Source: Boudabousia marimammalium (GTDB taxonomy: Bacteria > Actinomycetota > Actinomycetes > Actinomycetales > Actinomycetaceae). From it: a stretch of DNA of 64,000 nt. The first letter of the stretch is position 1, and each line of letters begins with the position of its first letter. A program made the translations under genes and the position numbers. The stretch spans positions 1 to 64,000 of the forward strand of contig NZ_MPDM01000007.1 in assembly GCF_001936115.1 (NCBI RefSeq), read 5' to 3'. The notes below the pieces were generated by a model. The model saw only the letters and a list, made by a program, of their open reading frames with translations, did no database searches and had not been told where the DNA came from. Shown here piece after piece: positions 27,499 to 35,663 of this stretch.

Positions 27499-28649
27499 CT
27501 ACTCACAACTGATTCTGCGCTCCACTCCTTCACTGACTATGTAAGGCGACGGGTACCTAATTGGTGCGTTCGCCGCCGAATACAAAATCGAAGAGGTCAA
27601 GGCGGGCACCCCGGTCACCCCTAGCAACTGTTGCCGCTTAACATCATCAGTCGGAAAACCTATTGGATTGGGATTACAGACTCTCTTCTGCGGAGCTCGC
27701 GATATCATGGTCTTCATGAGGGGCCAATATCCCGTTCTCATCGGGGCCATAACACGCCTCATCCCCATGGTGTTTCGCGGCTCCTCCGACAAAAGACTGG
27801 CGCTCGTTCCAAGCGTCGTAGGCTGAGTTTCTGCGTCCCAGTCGAATCGCTGACTCCACCACGAACTGGCGACAACGGAGGAAGACGTCATCGGAAAGGT
27901 CGGAGCTGGGACACCAGAGGAAATGGACCTGCGCACCCATCGGCATCATGACCCAGGTGTATATGCCAAGAAAAACATGTACTCTTGGAGGTCAATCCCC
28001 AAAACAAGGATTCTAACCCAACCATCCAAGTTCTCCGACCACCCGAATGCCTTCTCTCCGACCCTCCCGTTATAATCTCGGATATCGAAAACTGAAGGAA
28101 GAAGACTCAGCTTCGTCATGATGAGGAGCCGTCCCGGATAGTATCTCTTACTTTGCTTACACCCCTGCACCATTGCCTCGAAGCAGAGGCGCAAGTACTG
28201 AAAAAGTATGCGATCTTCGAGTGCGTCAAAGCTGCAGTGATCCGCCCGGTGCATCTACTAGCGCATCTTGCTCGGCTACGTCAGCGAGGAAGTTGATACT
28301 GTTCGCGATGCATCTGTAGATTGTCTGCTTGGCGCTTTGATTACCGTGGTGTTTAAAACCGACACGGGCGCTGTTCAGAGTAATCATGGCACTACGATGC
28401 CCGGACAGGGCACCACCCTGGGTTTTCATACAATCGCTAAAGGTGCCGAACAGCTTCGCAAAGTCCTTGCTCGGAGTGGCCGCCTGATGGTCCTCCGCAA
28501 TAAGGCTCAGTATCAACCCGACTGCATCGTGGATGGTCTAGATGCTTACCGCGTTGAGTGGTTCCAGCTCCTTCGCTTGGTTCTTTCCAAGATCAGAATG
28601 GCATCTAACGATTCTCAGCCACTCGACGTGCTCCCGTTTCAATTCCATG
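27499..28649 (-). pseudogene. Decayed hypothetical gene with HEPN-like N-terminal part
   Basis: The minus strand encodes one protein in at least four broken frames. It starts at 28649 (MELKREHVEWLRIVRCHSDL), shifts frame near 28545 (TIHDAVGLILSLIAEDHQ), runs through FAKLFGTFSDCMKT and SARVGFKHHGNQSA, shifts again near 28240 (FDALEDRILFQYLRLCFEAM), and again near 27950 (VHFLWCPSSDLSDDVFLRCR). The FKHHG part resembles HEPN-type helical proteins of conflict systems, but the family call is weak. The many lesions show it is not functional. Confidence 0.7.
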
Positions 28650-28650
28650 T

Positions 28651-29171
28651 TACTTTTCACCCCTATGACCATACTAGTAAACAACGAGAGTACCAAGACC
28701 ACAGTGAGACCCCTATCAGGGCAAGAAAACAGGTGCAGTGTAAATCTCCTTGAGTGATAGCAAAATATCCCCCAAGTTTTCCACAGCCGAACGCCGTAGA
28801 GACCCGAACACAGTAGCCGTCCGCAAGCGCAAACAAACCACTATGGACGGTGTTTAGCCGGGGAAGATTTGCCTGAAACACCGAACTAACCCGCACCCGT
28901 ATACCCAACTTATGCCCAGCCAAGGAACAAATATGACATTTACGCAGGTCAGAGATTTTCGGCGGTCTGTGTCGAACTCCGCGTGAACAGATACTACGTG
29001 CCATTGATCAGCCAGCGACTTGGCGCATCACCCAGCTGCACATCGACGCCTTCCCAACGGGATAAAATCCCACTCTTACTCGCGCAATGCCTAGGGCGAG
29101 CGCGAGGCCAACTCCATCGTTTCATGGTTCTACGACGAAACCAAGAGTTAACCCACGGGGAGTATGTGTAG
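28651..29171. other. Interval without an intact gene
   Basis: No intact gene is visible in these 520 bp. The plus strand from about 28960 reads TPREQILRAIDQPATWRITQ before a stop, which looks like a scrap of a lost coding sequence of unknown type. Confidence 0.5.
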
Positions 29172-29335
29172 GTAAGAAAAGCGGAGGCAGTGCTTACTCT
29201 CGGTCAAGAGTTTGACACTTCAACACCTCCCCACACCACGTTAGGTGTTTATGCACACAATACCGCAAGCTAGGCTTAGCCGGGACCGAGCCCAAATCCC
29301 GCAAACCCCGCTCTAAGCCCAACCCAACCAATGAC
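29172..29335 (+). mobile_element. IS481 5' remnant
   Basis: This stretch aligns with the first about 165 bp of the transposase gene of the IS481 copy at 32213-33613; for instance ACACTTCAAC, CACGTTAG and AATACCGC occur in the same order and spacing. Several substitutions and a frame break separate the two, so it is an old, truncated copy of the same element family. Confidence 0.85.
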
Positions 29336-29449
29336 AACAGTCCCAGCCCAGTCATAGAATAAGCTGGCCCTTCAGGCGTGAAGAGCTTGAGACAGAGCCT
29401 TCCTTAATCTGACGTGGAATAGCTTGTCCTGCCCCGCCAGCATTACCGC

Positions 29450-30507
29450 TTAACGGTTATCTTCGGGCAATGGATGCAGACGCCGGTAGGCCTCTCGGTA
29501 ACCATTCTCGCGTGCTTTGCCCGCCGCGAGGAGGGGGTCCTCTCCTTGCAAACCCCACAGGCTAACACCGACTTTCCCATCCAGCATTTCCCAAAGTTTG
29601 ACTGAGAGTTCAGGCATGCGAGCCCGCGTGGTTCTGTAGGCCAGCCAGTTCAACATCAAAAAGTTGAGTGGATCGTTTGCGTCAACATGCGGGACCAGCC
29701 GCTCAAAAGCTGCTTTCACGGTATTTTGGCCTTGCGGAGAAAGCCACACGATTTCGTCTATCTGCTGATGTGATAGTTTTCCAAACCTCCGGTAAGTGAC
29801 GGAGGTTGCCCCAACGCAACCATGGACAGTGCCAGTGCGGGACTACCTTCAAGGGCCCCAACTGCGAGATGATGAGCTAGGTTCTTTAAATCATTTTCAG
29901 TACCGAGCCATCGCGAATCAAGCAGTGTAATCAGCATGTACCAGCCGCCATAGTTCCAAAGGTCAATGTCCTGCCATAGTTCAGCCCATTCAAGAGCTTT
30001 CTCACGATCGAAAATGCGGGTCGGCCCCTGGCCTAGCACCAACGGATGAGGGTCCGTAGGGTCAACCTCTTGTGCCTGCAATGCAAGTTGCATAGCCAAC
30101 CTGGCAAAACGCTCGTACCCTTCATCCCCTTCTTTAGTGACCGTATCGATGGTCCCATACCCGCGATACTCGCCAGAGATTTTCACTGCCGCCTCAATAG
30201 CTCCCAGCAAAGACGCAACTGAACCGTACCTCTGCGCCGCTTCTAGGTGTGCTTCTGGAACTGCACTAATCAGAGGCTGAAAATCTAGAACAAACCGGGT
30301 CCGATCGAAGCCTTAAAGGCTGTTGTAGATACTATCTACCGTCGGGAAATCACCAGCCAGCCAAGCTTCAGCAGCCTGCTCTGCCCCTAGGTTGAAGAAA
30401 TCCATTGAAACCCTAACGAGGGGTGGCAGTGAGGCAAGCAGGCTGGCATTTTCTTCTTCCCGGGCACGACATTCAAGGCTCTGCCTACGCCAACCAAAGA
30501 ATGCCAT
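29450..30507 (-). pseudogene. Decayed hypothetical gene (one stop, one frameshift)
   Basis: Three consecutive pieces form one protein of about 350 residues. The first (MAFFGWRRQSLECR to SIYNSL) ends at an in-frame TAA at 30313; the same frame then stays open (GFDRTRFVLDFQPLISAV onward) to 29758, where a frameshift near 29775 moves to QQIDEIVWLSPQGQNTVKAA and the C-terminus LHPLPEDNR. The protein is helical with tetratricopeptide-like character; no family is recognised. The single stop (CTT-TAA where CTT-AAA would read through) could also be a recent mutation or sequencing error. Confidence 0.75.
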
Positions 30508-30670
30508 AGATTTCTCCTCTCTGCGATGAGAATACCCAGATTACGATAACATACCTAGCAAACTACAAGCCTTTTAAGACCGTAGCCAAAATTCGCCACA
30601 TCTATGACATGCCTCACTCGAACGAGAAACCTTAGGCGACATCTCTCACTGGGTTCCTAAAATAATCACT

Positions 30671-32032
30671 ATGTCTGTTGAAAGTCCAACTCCCCCACTC
30701 AAGCGCAATCCGATTCAACGCACCATCGCGTGGCTACGTAGCTACGCTCTGATTCGCCCTATCATTCTCCTGTTAGTTTTTCTTGCCATCACAACATTAA
30801 CTATTTATTTCTACCCTATTACGAAGGAAGGAACCTATGCGCGAGAAGTTGTTGTCGCGGCCATCGGTTCATTAATTACTATTATCGGCGCGATTGGCGT
30901 TGCTATCGTTACTTTTCCACAGCAGATACGCGCACAACGAGAGAACCGCAAGATCCAGCACATGGATGAAGAGTCATGGAATAAGCGCCACCTCACGGTT
31001 GGCGGAATGGTTATTGACGACATTGTTGTCGTCAAGTCAGGACGAGAGAAAACTCCTTGGACTGACCTAGCAGTTATGGAATGGCAACCAACGCTCCCGG
31101 TGGGTAAGCGAGACAACTTCTCCAGCCACAAACTGGTGGATACTGCTAGGGAGCAGTGGCTCGGCGACATTGAAAGGGATTGTAAGAACAAAGGGATTGC
31201 CCTTAGCGACGACGCATGCGTGGACATGGTAGACATCACTATTTCCTATGTGCACAACAAATCAGGTCGCAGAATTCCTAAATACACTATTACCCCTGCT
31301 ATAGAGAGCTACTACAATTTCCTTTGCTCCACAGCAAACCTAGATAGAAAGCTCATAGTGGATGGCCAAGAAACGACTCTGCGAGAGAACGTCGCACACC
31401 CTCCGACCGACATTGAATCAGTGCGAGAACTTCCATTCATGACGAAAGTCGGAGTAGGAACAGTAGCAATCACCTCTGATGGTTTCCTTGTCCTTGGAGT
31501 TCGTGGTCGCACAGCAATCGCTGGCCAGTTTGAGTATGACGAGATAAGGAAGGCAGTCCACATTGTCGCGGAAGGAATGATTCCTGAAGACCGTGGCGTT
31601 GGAGGCACTATCGACCCGCAAAAAACTTCCTCTCGTGCGCTTGAGGAAGAACTCGGCATTTCAAGCGGCAAAGATGCCATAGGCGAAGTGAAGGAGACGG
31701 CTGCTACCGGCTTCTTCTTTGATCAACTCAGATATCAGCCGTGTTTCGCATATATCGCTCACCTTGATGTGGATCGAGATCAGCTACAGGCAGGTCTGGG
31801 TAGTGCCCAAGATTCCTGGGAAGTCGAGAAATTGTTCTTCATGAGATTCGACCCGAACAACGCCGAAGTGATTGCACTGTTACGTCATGAGCACCCTTAT
31901 CTAAAACTAGCATCTAATCATGCGCATGCAGTTCTGTGGTTTGCCTGCCTGTACCAGTTCGGCTACTTCAAGATGCGGGACTGCCTGAACACTCCACTCG
32001 GACGAATTGATAACGGCCAATACAGCCTATAA
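30671..32032 (+). CDS. 2TM membrane protein with NUDIX-like domain
   Basis: A 453-residue protein of unusual build. Two membrane segments lie at about 30-50 and 62-84, then a short basic linker and a cytosolic part. The C-terminal 200 residues resemble a NUDIX fold: GVGGTIDPQKTSSRALEEEL followed by GIS retains RxLxEExG of the NUDIX box, but the first conserved Glu is replaced, so it may bind rather than hydrolyse its ligand. Membrane-anchored NUDIX-like sensors are known from TRPM2-type channels and predicted in bacterial conflict systems; a nucleotide-sensing membrane effector is inference. It sits between a pseudogene and an IS481 copy and has no partner gene left. Confidence 0.75.
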   Translation: MSVESPTPPLKRNPIQRTIAWLRSYALIRPIILLLVFLAITTLTIYFYPITKEGTYAREVVVAAIGSLITIIGAIGVAIVTFPQQIRAQRENRKIQHMDEESWNKRHLTVGGMVIDDIVVVKSGREKTPWTDLAVMEWQPTLPVGKRDNFSSHKLVDTAREQWLGDIERDCKNKGIALSDDACVDMVDITISYVHNKSGRRIPKYTITPAIESYYNFLCSTANLDRKLIVDGQETTLRENVAHPPTDIESVRELPFMTKVGVGTVAITSDGFLVLGVRGRTAIAGQFEYDEIRKAVHIVAEGMIPEDRGVGGTIDPQKTSSRALEEELGISSGKDAIGEVKETAATGFFFDQLRYQPCFAYIAHLDVDRDQLQAGLGSAQDSWEVEKLFFMRFDPNNAEVIALLRHEHPYLKLASNHAHAVLWFACLYQFGYFKMRDCLNTPLGRIDNGQYSL

Positions 32033-32212
32033 AAACATACTCGCGAAGTGCGCTGGTTTAGAGGCGGCCAATCTGCGAGATACAGTTCTCCGCTTCAATA
32101 ACGGTCGAGCAATTCAAAGTGCTACACGCTGCAATCCAAATACGTAAATCAAGCTTGAGATAAAAGCTATAAACAAAGTCCCACATTCCGGGGATAATGG
32201 TGGAGCTAGGGG

Positions 32213-33613
32213 TGTGTGATTTCATGACATATGTCCGCTTCTTTGGCGCTGGGGTATTTCATGACATATGTCCGCTTTGAGGCTGTGGTTATGAGTTGAT
32301 GTTTCACGAGATATGTCCGTTTGGTTAGATAACATCAATCATGTCTTATTCAAGAAACAGAGCAATCGTCCTCGCAGTAAGCGAAGGCGCAATGACAACT
32401 ACTCAAGCAGCTAAACACTTCAACATCTCCCCACGCCACGTTAGGCGTTTATGCGCACAATACCGCGAGCTAGGTTTAGCCGGGATCGAGCCTAAATCCC
32501 GCAAACCCCACTCGAATCCCAACGCGACCAATGAGACTATCACTATCAAAATCATCGAAATACGCAAACAACTCATACGCGAAGACCTAGACGCAGGACC
32601 ATGGTCAATCTGGGACAGGTTAGAACCAGCAAACCGCCCCAGCCCCGCTACCATCTGGCGCATCCTTAAACGCGCTAACCTCATCACAGCCCAACCACAC
32701 AAACGACCCAAAAACTCATACCACCGCTTCGAAGCAGACCTACCAAATGAAACCTGGCAATCAGACTTCACCCACTGGCCCCTCGCTGATGGCACAGACA
32801 CCGAAATCATCACCTGGCTAGATGACCACTCCAGATACCTCCTCCACCTCAGCGCTCACCCACGCATCAGCGGACAAATCGTCATCGATACCTTCACCCA
32901 AACCGCTACCACCCACGGCCTTCCCGCCTCAACCCTGACAGACAACGGCATGGTCTACACCACCAGACTCGCGCAAGGAAACAACAAAAGAAACAACCAG
33001 CCAAACGGATTCGAACAACTCCTCGCACAACTATCAATCACCCAAAAAAACGGAAGACCAAACCACCCCACCACCCAAGGAAAAATAGAACGCTACCACC
33101 AAACCCTAAAAAGATGGCTACGCGCACAACCGGCAGCCCAAACCATCACCGACCTCAACAAACTACTAGCCGATTTCCAACACATCTACAACACCCAACG
33201 CCCCCACCGCGCACTAAACCGAAACACACCCCAAATAGCCTACAACGCACCCCAAACAGCCTACAACGCACTCCCCAAAGCCCAACCCACCATCAAACAC
33301 AACAACCAACACTGGCGAGTACGCATCGACACCATAGACGAAACCGGAACCATCACCCTACGCTACCTAGGAAAACTCAAACACCTAGGAATCGGCAGAG
33401 CCCACAAACACCAACCCATCATCGCCCTAATCAACGGACCCAACACAATCATCATCGCTAAAACCACAGGCGAAATAATCGCAGAACACACCATAGACCC
33501 CACCCGCACCTACCAAAAAAACAACCTCAACAAACGGACAAATGACGCGAAACATAAACCTAAAAAAACGAAAATCCCCCGATGTATGCGGACATATGTC
33601 GGGAGAAATCACG
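32213..33613 (+). mobile_element. IS481-family insertion sequence with 16-bp flanking repeats
   Basis: The ends are imperfect inverted repeats: left TGTGTGATTTC and then GACATATGTCCGC; right, read on the minus strand, CGTGATTTC and then GACATATGTCCGC. Inside the left end the motif ATATGTCCG is repeated three times (32229, 32266 and 32311 regions), and a degenerate inverted copy lies at about 33536-33556. The element is flanked by ATGGTGGAGCTAGGGG at 32197-32212 and 33614-33629. These repeats are the 3' end of tRNA-Ala plus one base, either a long target duplication or a site preference. Confidence 0.88.
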
Positions 33614-33693
33614 ATGGTGGAGCTAGGGGGAATCGAACCCCCGACCTTCTCATTGCGAACGAGACGCGCTACCAACTGCGCTATAGCCCCTAG
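32341..33693 (+). CDS. IS481 transposase reading through into the tRNA gene
   Basis: A 450-residue DDE transposase. The N-terminal helix-turn-helix reads TTQAAKHFNISPRHVRRLCA; the catalytic core shows TWQSDFTHWPL (first Asp), STLTDNGMVYT (second Asp) and GKIERYHQTLKRWL (Glu). The frame has no stop inside the element: after the normal C-terminus it crosses the right inverted repeat and continues antisense through tRNA-Ala to TAG at 33691-33693, adding about 25 residues (GARGNRTPDLL and so on). The enzyme is otherwise complete and may be active. Confidence 0.9.
   Translation: MSYSRNRAIVLAVSEGAMTTTQAAKHFNISPRHVRRLCAQYRELGLAGIEPKSRKPHSNPNATNETITIKIIEIRKQLIREDLDAGPWSIWDRLEPANRPSPATIWRILKRANLITAQPHKRPKNSYHRFEADLPNETWQSDFTHWPLADGTDTEIITWLDDHSRYLLHLSAHPRISGQIVIDTFTQTATTHGLPASTLTDNGMVYTTRLAQGNNKRNNQPNGFEQLLAQLSITQKNGRPNHPTTQGKIERYHQTLKRWLRAQPAAQTITDLNKLLADFQHIYNTQRPHRALNRNTPQIAYNAPQTAYNALPKAQPTIKHNNQHWRVRIDTIDETGTITLRYLGKLKHLGIGRAHKHQPIIALINGPNTIIIAKTTGEIIAEHTIDPTRTYQKNNLNKRTNDAKHKPKKTKIPRCMRTYVGRNHDGGARGNRTPDLLIANETRYQLRYSP
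33615..33690 (-). tRNA. tRNA-Ala (anticodon CGC)
   Basis: The minus strand folds as a standard tRNA: acceptor arms GGGGCTA and TAGCTCC with the G3-U70 identity pair of alanine tRNA, D arm GCGC-AGTTGGTA-GCGC, anticodon stem TCTCG/TGAGA with loop TTCGCAA (anticodon CGC, reading GCG), T arm GGGGG-TTCGAAT-CCCCC and an encoded CCA. An IS481 copy is inserted immediately after the CCA end without damaging the gene. Confidence 0.97.
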
Positions 33694-33754
33694 GACACAT
33701 AGGATTTTAGCACCAAAACATTATGGTGTGCGAATTCTAAAGCGTGTCATTATG

Positions 33755-33777
33755 GTCGAGGGGGATTCCCCCTCGAC
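33755..33777 (-). terminator. Palindrome behind glpR/sepX, possible terminator
   Basis: GTCGAGGGGGA (33755-33765) and TCCCCCTCGAC (33767-33777) are inverted around one base; as RNA this gives a 9-bp stem with a 5-nt loop just after the SepX/GlpR stop. No T-run follows on the minus strand, so termination is only likely. Confidence 0.5.
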
Positions 33778-33790
33778 ACCAGTAGTGGAA

Positions 33791-34879
33791 CTAGCTGGCG
33801 GCCGCTCGACGCTGCTCGATTACAGAGTCCACATCGAACTCTAGGGCGGCGCCCGCAGCAACCTCAGCGGAACTCAAAGCACCGGTCGCTGGGCGGCGGG
33901 CACGAACCGGGCGAACCGGAACCCGGCCGACAGTACCGGGCTGTTCAAGCTGCAGATCCATTACTTCACGGCGCGGCTGCGTGGCACGCATCGTGTACAG
34001 CGGTTTCGGCAGAGGACGCGGCTCCCAGCCAGCAGATTCAGCTGCCACCGTCTCAGTTTCAGACTCTGCAGCTACCGGAGTCTCCACCTCCGTGGAGATA
34101 TGCGCGGCCGGCTGAGCAACAGGCTGGGCGGCGACACTCTTCTTCCGCGGAGCGATGACCGGGGCAACAGCGGCGACAGCCTCATCCTCGGCCCCAGAAA
34201 CCTGGCGTGAAGCCCGCTTCTCCGTGGGGGTCTGCTCACGACGACCAGAACCCACCCGGGCACGAATCTGCGCGATCTTAGCGTTCAACTCGGAAAGCTC
34301 ACGACGGCCAGCCGCAGCAGCGAAACGCCCCTGCACCAAAACCACTGCCACCATAGCGACCGGCAACGTCAGCCACCACCAGGAAACAGTTTCCGTCAAA
34401 GCCAAAATGATTACGATCGGCAAAATCATTGCCAAAGTCAAAGCCAGCACGGTCACGCGACGTTTCGCCTGCGCAGTCAAACGCCCATGCACTTCAGCGC
34501 GCTGTGACAGCGCGGACGCTAACTCCGTCACAGAAGCCTGTTTCTTTTGTGTGCGGGCGGCCATGCCGACCTCCTTACCGATGACTGCTCTTTTCCGAAG
34601 AGCAGATGAACTACCATTTCCAAGCCTACCGGCTGGCGCGCCCTCACGTTGGAAACGCGCCGAAGAAACCGCAGGATGTAAAGGAATCGAACTGGAGCCA
34701 TACTCCCGCGGGACACCGGATTTTTCCACCGTGATGGGCACCAAATGCATCCGGTCAGAGAAGCGGTCGTCCGCATGGCACTGCGCATCAAGCGTGCGAC
34801 GGTACGACATGCCAGGCGCCATGTAGCCCATCACTAAAAGGCCGGCGCCGGCAAGAACAACTCCAGCAATACTCACCAT
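33791..34879 (-). CDS. SepX/GlpR-like divisome membrane protein
   Basis: A 362-residue protein with one N-terminal membrane helix, the DDRFSDRMHLV segment found near the start of this actinobacterial family, a central pair of membrane helices (about 145-185, LTLAMILPIVIILALTETVS and beyond), and a long Ala/Glu/Pro-rich cytosolic tail ending in RRPATGALSSAEVAA. In Corynebacterium, GlpR is the membrane receptor for the gephyrin-like protein Glp, which binds FtsZ; in Streptomyces, SepX stabilises the divisome. The order Glp, GNAT, GlpR on one strand here matches the mycobacterial moeA1-rimJ-Rv0996 cluster, which supports the call. Confidence 0.83.
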   Translation of the reverse strand: MVSIAGVVLAGAGLLVMGYMAPGMSYRRTLDAQCHADDRFSDRMHLVPITVEKSGVPREYGSSSIPLHPAVSSARFQREGAPAGRLGNGSSSALRKRAVIGKEVGMAARTQKKQASVTELASALSQRAEVHGRLTAQAKRRVTVLALTLAMILPIVIILALTETVSWWWLTLPVAMVAVVLVQGRFAAAAGRRELSELNAKIAQIRARVGSGRREQTPTEKRASRQVSGAEDEAVAAVAPVIAPRKKSVAAQPVAQPAAHISTEVETPVAAESETETVAAESAGWEPRPLPKPLYTMRATQPRREVMDLQLEQPGTVGRVPVRPVRARRPATGALSSAEVAAGAALEFDVDSVIEQRRAAAS

Positions 34880-34946
34880 TCAAAAGTACGCGAAACACTC
34901 ACAAAGTGACGTAATGCCACGCCGATTGTTGCAATATCAGCAAAAT

Positions 34947-35663
34947 TTAGTGGTCAGCTAGGAGCCGGGACACCAGGCCGCCGCCGGCTAGTTCCTCCGC
35001 CGTGACGGCATAGGAAACATGATCTTCCCAGCTGCCGGCGACGTGCAGGTAACTGCGCCGCACGCCCTCGGCCCGCAACCCCAGCTTCTCTACGACCCGT
35101 ATGGAAGCCTGGTTGCGGGGCATAATGTTGACCTCAACCCGGTGCAGGTTGCCCTCGGTCAGCATGAACTCGATGACGGAAGCTAAAGCCAGCGGCATAA
35201 TCCCCTGCCCAACCCGGGAGCGACGCAGCCAGTAGCCTGCCATTCCGGAGCACAACGCTTGCCGGCTAATCCCGCCAACCGAAATTTCTCCGGCCAGCTC
35301 CCCGTCAGCCCAGATTCCGAAAGTGACGTGGCGGCCCTCCGCTAGGTCACGTTGGGCGGCTTTCACGTAGGTGCCAAAACTGGGGGCACCCGTCACGTAA
35401 CCGGGCGGGCTGGTGGCGTTCGTGGGGCTGAGCCAGCCGTCCTCCGCCTGCCGTAGCCGCAGCAGATCCGCTAAGTCACACCCCGTTAGCGGCACCATCT
35501 CAAGCTGGGTTGGCGGCAAAGTGCCATCCCCCGCGGGATGAGTCACCTGCGCGACAATCCGCGGATCGGGGACGAGGATGATGCGTCGCCACCAGCTTAA
35601 AGCGCGGAATCGAGAGATCCATCCACTACCAATCGGAACGGTCATAGCGGGACGACTAGTCAT
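34947..35663 (-). CDS. GNAT N-acetyltransferase (RimJ/RimL-like)
   Basis: A 238-residue acetyltransferase of the RimJ/RimL type. The acetyl-CoA binding region is seen as GYWLRRSRVGQGIMPLALAS, and the C-terminal family signature as RNQASIRVVEKLGLRAEGVR followed by RSYLHVAGSWEDHV. It probably acetylates a protein or peptide N-terminus; the substrate is unknown. The ATG overlaps the end of the Glp/MoeA-like gene by 8 bp, and the gene is placed between the two division proteins Glp and GlpR in many actinobacteria. Confidence 0.9.
   Translation of the reverse strand: MTSRPAMTVPIGSGWISRFRALSWWRRIILVPDPRIVAQVTHPAGDGTLPPTQLEMVPLTGCDLADLLRLRQAEDGWLSPTNATSPPGYVTGAPSFGTYVKAAQRDLAEGRHVTFGIWADGELAGEISVGGISRQALCSGMAGYWLRRSRVGQGIMPLALASVIEFMLTEGNLHRVEVNIMPRNQASIRVVEKLGLRAEGVRRSYLHVAGSWEDHVSYAVTAEELAGGGLVSRLLADH

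Noticed and set aside
27631-27951. Plus-strand frame of about 106 codons
   Set aside because: The minus strand carries the recognisable pseudogene here; the plus frame has an Arg/His-rich composition typical of a shadow.
28268-28753. Plus-strand frame of 161 codons
   Set aside because: It overlaps the HEPN-like pseudogene on the minus strand and has no start signal or family resemblance.
28663-29004. Minus-strand frame of 113 codons
   Set aside because: Cys-rich shadow-like composition, no ribosome site, no neighbour support.
32197-33629. attL/attR of an integrative element
   Set aside because: The 16-bp tRNA repeats enclose exactly one IS481 with its inverted repeats and no integrase; a target-site duplication is simpler.
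33542-33844. Plus-strand frame starting near the IS481 right end and crossing tRNA-Ala
   Set aside because: It is read from the tRNA antisense and the palindrome; it has no start signal.
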